Source: an uncultured Opitutia bacterium
Lineage (GTDB): Bacteria; Verrucomicrobiota; Verrucomicrobiia; Opitutales; UBA953
Assembly: GCA_903910245.1 (NCBI GenBank)
Contig: CAIVYX010000379.1
Location: 1 to 11,281, forward strand
Reading direction: 5' to 3'
DNA length: 11,281 bases
Shown here: positions 6,962-11,281 of the stretch, piece after piece
How the letters are laid out: the number at the start of each line of letters is the position of its first letter
Numbering within the stretch: the first letter of the stretch is position 1
Made by a program: the position numbers and the translations under genes
Notes under the pieces: model-generated
The model's input: the letters and a program-made list of their open reading frames with translations, nothing else
The model's database searches: none
Told to the model about the DNA's origin: nothing

Positions 6962-7947
6962 CAGGAACGACGGGATTCTCCCGGGGTGCGCCGTGTGGCG
7001 GCAAGGAAGATGTCTTCGAGGCCGAAGCGATCTTCGGCGATTTCACGGAGACTGATGCCAGCCGCGATGAGCGCGCTGGCGAGCGTCTCGCGGGCGGGCG
7101 AACCCGTGGGCAGGCTGATCCTGAAGGTACTCCAGCCGTCGGCGGAGGGCAGGGCGGTCACAAACGCCGCCGGTTCGATCGTCCGGCAGGCGGCGAGCAG
7201 CGCGGCTTCGTCGGATCGGGTTACGAGGGTGAAACTGACTTCCGGAAGGAGCTCGCGGCGGAGGTCTTCCGTGCGTCCCTGCGCGACGAGGCGTCCGCGG
7301 TTGATGATGACGACTTTATCACACACCTGCTCGACCTCATGGAGGATGTGGCTCGAGATAAGTACGGCCATCTTGCCGCGCAACGAGCGGATGAGGTCGC
7401 GGATACCGAGAATCTGATGCGGGTCCAGGCCGATGGTCGGCTCGTCGAGGATGACGACCCGCGGTTCGGCGAGCAGTGCGTCGGCGATACCGACGCGCTG
7501 ACGGAAGCCCTTAGAGAGCTGCCCGATGAGCCGGCCGGAGGCGCGGCGGGTGAGGTCGCAGTCATCCATGACCTTGCGGACGCGCTCGCCGACCCGGGAG
7601 GGGTCGACGTCCTTGAGGCGAGCCCGGAGGGTGAGGTATTCCTCGACGCGCATGTCTTCGGGGAGCGGGTTATTCTCCGGCATGTAGGCCAGGTGCCGCT
7701 TGGCGCCAGCCGGGTCGAGGGCCACGGAGACGCCCCAGATGGTGGCGCGGCCGGAGGTCCCGGACATCGTGCCCGAAAGAATCCGCATCGTGGTCGACTT
7801 GCCCGCGCCGTTCGGGCCCAGGAAGCCGACGATCTCGCCCGGCGCCACGGAGAAACTCAAGTCTTCCACCGCGGTCAGGGAGCCATAGCGCTTAGTCAGC
7901 TTTTCCGCCACGACGGCGGCTTCCGGGAGGGGCGCTGCTTCGTTCAT
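6961..7947 (-). CDS. gldA: ABC transporter ATP-binding protein, GldA-type
   Basis: From the ATG at 7947 the product is a 328-residue cytoplasmic ATPase. Walker A is GPNGAGKST (44-52). The Q-loop region contains MPENNPLPEDM (89-99), with glutamate in place of the usual glutamine (YMPE), as is common in this branch. The signature is LSKGFRQR (144-151), the LSKG variant of LSGGQ typical of GldA/CcmA-like exporters. Walker B with the catalytic glutamate is VVILDEPTIGLDP (164-176), and the switch histidine is H200 in LISSHIL. Residues after about 225 form the C-terminal extension often found in these ATPases. It would power export through the GldF-type permease encoded next. The ATG has a GGAG at 7959-7956 with an 8-base spacer. 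A GTG at 8013 would add 22 residues without family resemblance, so the ATG is preferred. This is the first gene of the operon. Confidence 0.93.
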   Translation of the reverse strand: MNEAAPLPEAAVVAEKLTKRYGSLTAVEDLSFSVAPGEIVGFLGPNGAGKSTTMRILSGTMSGTSGRATIWGVSVALDPAGAKRHLAYMPENNPLPEDMRVEEYLTLRARLKDVDPSRVGERVRKVMDDCDLTRRASGRLIGQLSKGFRQRVGIADALLAEPRVVILDEPTIGLDPHQILGIRDLIRSLRGKMAVLISSHILHEVEQVCDKVVIINRGRLVAQGRTEDLRRELLPEVSFTLVTRSDEAALLAACRTIEPAAFVTALPSADGWSTFRISLPTGSPARETLASALIAAGISLREIAEDRFGLEDIFLAATRRTPGESRRS

Positions 7948-8109
7948 GTGTCGGGCTCCGGGAGGATGGGTTACGACTCGTCGGCACCATGCGAACGGGT
8001 CAATGGAAGACACGCCGAACGACCTTTATTAGCAAGGAGAATAGAGGTTTGTGGGCGAGGTCTCACTTGCGGTTTGTTACCCGTAAGGCGGTAATGATGA
8101 CACCTCGCC
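7948..8109. promoter_or_regulatory. Divergent intergenic region between the gldA operon and the phosphoesterase gene
   Basis: These 162 bases should hold promoters for both directions, and its part around 8020-8060 is AT-richer. No box pair is convincing. On the plus strand, TTGCGG (8067-8072), a 17-base spacer and GGTAAT (8090-8095) would start transcription about 8 bases before the ATG at 8110, giving a very short leader. On the minus strand, TAATAA at 8031-8026 is preceded by TGC, like an extended -10, but has no -35. A small dyad TTAC-CC-GTAA (8077-8086), followed by another GTAA (8091-8094), could be an operator. No riboswitch or RNA gene is recognisable. Confidence 0.4.
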
Positions 8110-10632
8110 ATGAGCCTCCGTTTCACCGCCCCTTGGTCCTTGCTGGTTTTCGTTTCCATTCTTCTGGCAGATCCGCTGCCAGGCACGTCCGTCCGCCAAG
8201 CGGGCGAGGACGTCGACTCCGCCTCGGTTCGTACGCGGCCCGGTCTCGCCCCGAGCCCGACGTTGCTCTTCAACGGCTGGGGCGTCACGCCGGCTGGCTC
8301 GCATGTGCCCAGCGGCGACATGGCTTTGCGCATGGTGATCGCCCCGGACAAGAAGGCGGTGCTGGCCGTGAGCGCTGGTTATAATAAGCAGGGGGTGACG
8401 GTCGTCACGCTCGACGAGTCCCGCACCTCGCAATTCCTTTCGCTGAAGGAATCCTTCAACGGCCTAGCGTTCAGCCCGGACGGCGACCGTTTCTATGTCA
8501 GTGGCGGCGACACGGGCGTGATCCATATTTTTGATTACAAGGATGGTAAGGCGACCTACGCGCGAGAGGTGAAGCCCAACCCCGAAGGCCGTGCGGTCTT
8601 CCTTGCCGGCATCGCCGTGCACCCGAAGACGGGCGCGGTCTATGTCTGCAATGAAGGCGGCCATGAGCTCTGGAAACTCGCTCCAGACACCCTCCTGCTC
8701 GAGAAATCCGTCGCGGTCGGCCAGCACCCTCACTCGGTCGTCATCGGGGGCGATGGTAAACATCTCTACGTCACGAACTGGGGCAGCCGCAGCATCAGTA
8801 TCGTCGACCTCGCCAAGCATCAGCGCCTCCGCGACATCACGGTCGGTATTCGTCCGAACGACATGGCGCTCGCCCCGGATGGCCGACTCTTCGTCGCCTG
8901 CTCTGGCGATAATTCCGTCCACGTCATCCAAACGGGCCAGCTCGAGAAGCCGGGCGATGCCGCCGGCCCCACTCGCCGTCTCTGGGAAGGTGCCCGCGAA
9001 GTCATCGCCACCTCCCTTTATCCCCAGTCGCCCGAAGGTAGCACGCCCTGCGGCCTCGCCATCTCGCCCGACGGCAAGACGCTCTTCGTCGCCAATGCCG
9101 ACAATAATTCGGTGATGGTCGCCGACATCTCTGGCAATCTCATGGAAGAAGCCCAGGATCACGGAGAGAAGATCGCCTTGGTCAACGGCTTCATCCCGAC
9201 GGGCTGGTATCCGACGGCGGTCGCCGTCACGCCCGACAATAAGTTCCTCCTCATCGCCAACGGCAAGGGCCTGACTTCGCGCGCGAGCTTCCCGGCCCTG
9301 AGCCCGAAGCCGAATAAGCTACACAACGGCCTGACCTTCGACCACCCCGGCAAGACCTTCGAAGGCTCAATCTCGTTCGTCGCCAAGCCCGACGCCAAGC
9401 AGATGGTCGCCTATACGAAGCAGGTCCGCCTCAACTCGCCTTATAACCCGTCGCAACTTCGCGCCGCCTCGCTGCCCAGTGATTCCGTCATTCCGTCCAA
9501 GGTCGGCGAACCCTGTCCGATTAAGCATGTCCTCTATATCATCAAGGAGAACCGCACTTACGACCAGGTCCTCGGCGATATGAAGGACACCGCCGGCAAG
9601 CCCATCGGCAACGGCGACCCGAAGCTCACGATGTACGGCGAGAAGGTCACCCCAAACCACCACCAGCTGGCCCGCGAATACGCCCTCCTCGATAATCTCT
9701 ACTGCAATAGCGAGGTCAGTGTCGACGGGCATAGTTGGACCGACGCCGCGATGGCTACCGACTTCAATCAACGCTCCTGGATCATGTCATACTCCGCCCA
9801 CGGCAAGCTCTTCGGTAACGACGAGATGGAGACGCCGGCCAACGGCTACCTGTGGGACCTCTGCAAGCGCCATGGGGTGAGCTACCGCAATTACGGCGAA
9901 GGAGCCCAACGCGTGCCTTCCGAGAACCGCGGAACCTGGAAGCGTTCCGCCCGCAACAAGAGCTCGCGCGACATGGATCTCGTCCAGAACTGGATTGACG
10001 ACCTGCATGCGGCCGAGAAGACCGGCGACCTACCGCGCTTCACGATCATGTCGCTCGGCGAGGATCATACCACGGGTACGACGCCTGGTTCCTTTACGCC
10101 CGAAGCCTGCGTGGGCAGCAACGACCTCGGCCTCGGCCGCATCGTCGAGGCGGCCAGCCGTAGCAAGTATTGGAAGGAGATGGCAATCTTCGTTATCGAG
10201 GACGACACCCAGAACGGCCCCGACCACGTCGATGCGCATCGCACGGTCGGCTTCGTCATCAGCCCTTGGTGCAAGCGCGGCGTCGTCGACAGCACGCTCT
10301 ACACCCAGGCGAGCATGATCCGTACGATGGAGCTTATCCTCGGCCTGCCGCCACTCACGCAGTATGACGCCGGCGCGACCCCGATGTTCAGCCTCTTCGC
10401 CAAGGAAGCCGTACTCACCCCCTATTCGCCGCTGATGCCGCAGGTCGACCTCCAGGCGAAGAACACCAAGAAGAGCGCCTTCTGGGAGCGGTCCGAGAAG
10501 ATGAACTTCGCCGAATACGACCGCGCTCCGGAGGACGAGCTTAACCGCATCCTTTGGGCTGTTGCCCGCCCCGGCGAACCGTACCCGACCCCGATTCACC
10601 GCGCGATCTTTACGCAACCGGTCGAGAAGTAA
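8110..10632 (+). CDS. Secreted YncE-type beta-propeller / phosphoesterase fusion protein
   Basis: This 840-residue protein starts with a likely signal peptide (MSLR, then a hydrophobic core to about residue 20). It then has a beta-propeller at about 65-430 with YVTN-like blades: FSPDGDRFYVSGG (121-133), HPKTGAVYVCNEGG (171-184), GGDGKHLYVTNWGS (213-226), APDGRLFVACSGDNS (255-269) and SPDGKTLFVANADNNS (319-334). The C-terminal half is a metal-dependent phosphoesterase of the alkaline-phosphatase superfamily (Pfam phosphoesterase type): IIKENRTYDQVLGD (477-490), SVDGHSW (537-543), EDHTTGTTPG (651-660) and EDDTQNGPDHVDAHR (697-711). These acidic and histidine clusters are the likely metal ligands. 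The length is usual for this fusion family, whose substrate is unknown. The ATG is the first start after an in-frame TGA at 8098-8100. No Shine-Dalgarno is evident. A strong terminator follows the TAA. Confidence 0.88.
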   Translation: MSLRFTAPWSLLVFVSILLADPLPGTSVRQAGEDVDSASVRTRPGLAPSPTLLFNGWGVTPAGSHVPSGDMALRMVIAPDKKAVLAVSAGYNKQGVTVVTLDESRTSQFLSLKESFNGLAFSPDGDRFYVSGGDTGVIHIFDYKDGKATYAREVKPNPEGRAVFLAGIAVHPKTGAVYVCNEGGHELWKLAPDTLLLEKSVAVGQHPHSVVIGGDGKHLYVTNWGSRSISIVDLAKHQRLRDITVGIRPNDMALAPDGRLFVACSGDNSVHVIQTGQLEKPGDAAGPTRRLWEGAREVIATSLYPQSPEGSTPCGLAISPDGKTLFVANADNNSVMVADISGNLMEEAQDHGEKIALVNGFIPTGWYPTAVAVTPDNKFLLIANGKGLTSRASFPALSPKPNKLHNGLTFDHPGKTFEGSISFVAKPDAKQMVAYTKQVRLNSPYNPSQLRAASLPSDSVIPSKVGEPCPIKHVLYIIKENRTYDQVLGDMKDTAGKPIGNGDPKLTMYGEKVTPNHHQLAREYALLDNLYCNSEVSVDGHSWTDAAMATDFNQRSWIMSYSAHGKLFGNDEMETPANGYLWDLCKRHGVSYRNYGEGAQRVPSENRGTWKRSARNKSSRDMDLVQNWIDDLHAAEKTGDLPRFTIMSLGEDHTTGTTPGSFTPEACVGSNDLGLGRIVEAASRSKYWKEMAIFVIEDDTQNGPDHVDAHRTVGFVISPWCKRGVVDSTLYTQASMIRTMELILGLPPLTQYDAGATPMFSLFAKEAVLTPYSPLMPQVDLQAKNTKKSAFWERSEKMNFAEYDRAPEDELNRILWAVARPGEPYPTPIHRAIFTQPVEK

Positions 10633-10637
10633 GGCAG

Positions 10638-10671
10638 AAAAAAGCCCCGATTGAAACCGGGGCTTTTCTTT
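10638..10671. terminator. Bidirectional rho-independent terminator
   Basis: A GC-rich stem GCCCCG (10644-10649) pairs with CGGGGC (10658-10663) around an 8-base loop. It is flanked by A6 on the left (10638-10643) and TTTTCTTT on the right (10664-10671), so the A and T tracts extend the pairing. It lies 5 bases after the phosphoesterase stop and 16 bases beyond the stop of the convergent minus-strand gene. It has a good U-tract in both directions and should end both transcripts. Confidence 0.92.
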
Positions 10672-10687
10672 GCCTATCTGTCGCGGA

Positions 10688-11281
10688 TTACTTGGCGGCC
10701 GGCGCGGCCGGTGCGATGAGCGACGGTTCGGACTGCACGAGCGCTTCCTTGTCCGACTTCCAGACGTGCCCGGCTCGGAGCTTCTTGTCCATTGCGTTGA
10801 GCCACTTGGTTGCTTCGGCGGTATCGCCCTTGGCGACGGCGATATTGGCGAGGGTCAGCATGGCGAAGCCGCGGAGGGTCTCGGGGGCGTTCACATCGTC
10901 GGCGACGGCGGCGATGGCCTTGTCCGCACTGGCTTCACCGACTTCGAGGCGGCAGAGGGCGGCGTAGAGACGGGCGCGGGTACCGAGCGCGGCGATGGCC
11001 GGCGCCTTGCCCGCGAGGCCGGTGAGGCGGGAAGCTTCGTCGTACGCCTTGGCGGCGTCGGCGAACTTGCCGGCTTTCTTGAGGTCGTCGGCGACGTCGG
11101 TCATGGCGACGGCGGCAAGGGCTTCGCCCGGGTGGCGTGAAGCGAAGGACCGGCGCGCCGCTTCGTCCTGGCAGGCGGTAAATTCTTCGCCGAGCTCTTC
11201 GCGGCGGCTTTCGTTCCAGAAGAAATAGGCGAGGAAGGCCAAGATGCCTGCGACGACACCGAAGGTGCCCTTGACGATGAT
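10688..11281 (-). CDS. Membrane-anchored TPR-like protein, start beyond the right edge (YfgM-like)
   Basis: The frame stays open to the last base, so the N-terminus is missing; 197 residues are visible. The first visible residues (IIVKGTFGVVAGI, continuing LAFLAYFFWNES) form one membrane helix. A charged region, RREELGEEF, follows, then alanine-rich amphipathic helices with TPR character: LKKAGKFADAAKAYDEASRL, ALGTRARLYAALCRLEVG and LANIAVAKGDTAEATKWLNA. The C-terminus is an Ala/Pro tail (APAAPAAK). One N-terminal helix followed by TPR-like helices is the plan of YfgM and related TPR_21 proteins, which work as periplasmic chaperone partners of the Sec translocon. Assignment beyond 'anchored TPR protein' is tentative. 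An internal TTG at 11242 is not a credible start because it would cut through the membrane helix. The TAA stop lies next to the shared terminator. Confidence 0.72.
   Translation of the reverse strand: MIVKGTFGVVAGILAFLAYFFWNESRREELGEEFTACQDEAARRSFASRHPGEALAAVAMTDVADDLKKAGKFADAAKAYDEASRLTGLAGKAPAIAALGTRARLYAALCRLEVGEASADKAIAAVADDVNAPETLRGFAMLTLANIAVAKGDTAEATKWLNAMDKKLRAGHVWKSDKEALVQSEPSLIAPAAPAAK

Noticed and set aside
4690..7947. Gliding motility locus
   Set aside because: Only the GldA/F/G exporter part is present. No GldB, GldK-N or Spr-type genes are visible, and such exporters occur widely in non-gliding bacteria.
7948..8013. Longer gldA reading from GTG at 8013
   Set aside because: The extra 22 residues do not resemble the ABC ATPase N-terminus, and the ATG at 7947 has a GGAG at proper spacing.
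8464..9162. Minus-strand 232-codon frame opposite the propeller domain, and similar frames to 10617
   Set aside because: They are antisense to a well-supported gene with intact propeller and phosphoesterase motifs. The products show no domain.
1..11281. CRISPR array, tRNA, rRNA, insertion sequence, prophage or defence system
   Set aside because: I saw no spaced repeats, clover-leaf sequences, transposase or integrase motifs, or terminal inverted repeats. Nearly all bases are accounted for by ordinary chromosomal genes.

Overview
The window is GC-rich (about 63-65% by eye in most genes), densely coded bacterial chromosome. It most likely comes from the Verrucomicrobiota/PVC group or a relative. 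That placement is inferred from the gene content: a GldA/GldF/GldG-type ABC exporter with a DUF4340 protein, a large AsmA-like protein, a biotin carboxyl carrier protein gene, and a secreted YncE-propeller/phosphoesterase fusion. No rRNA or other taxonomic marker is present to settle it.

Minus strand, 7947 down to 1: one tightly packed run of six genes. In transcription order these are an ABC ATPase (GldA-type), a six-helix permease (GldF-type), a membrane-anchored periplasmic auxiliary protein (GldG-type), a DUF4340 protein, a 907-residue AsmA-like protein, and the first 20 codons of accB at the window edge. The first five genes are joined by a 1-base overlap (TGATG), a 1-base gap, a 7-base gap and a 4-base overlap (ATGA), which implies one transcript and coupled translation. 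A 65-base spacer with two short hairpins, a strong Shine-Dalgarno and a TTG start then leads into accB. The exporter genes recall the Bacteroidota gliding set, but no other gliding gene is visible. The extra DUF4340 and AsmA-like proteins suggest instead an envelope machine that moves a lipid or polymer. That function is inference.

Plus strand, 8110-10632: a secreted protein with an N-terminal YVTN-type beta-propeller and a C-terminal metal-dependent phosphoesterase domain. It is transcribed divergently from the ABC operon across a 162-base non-coding gap (7948-8109).

Right edge: a strong bidirectional terminator (10638-10671) separates the phosphoesterase gene from a convergent minus-strand gene (10688 to beyond 11281). 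That gene encodes a membrane-anchored protein with alanine-rich TPR-like helices, resembling YfgM-type proteins.

There is no sign of mobile elements, CRISPR, tRNA, rRNA or a defence system. The most interesting points are the exporter plus quadruple-DUF4340 plus AsmA operon, and the RNA hairpin overlapping the asmA-like stop codon just before accB.
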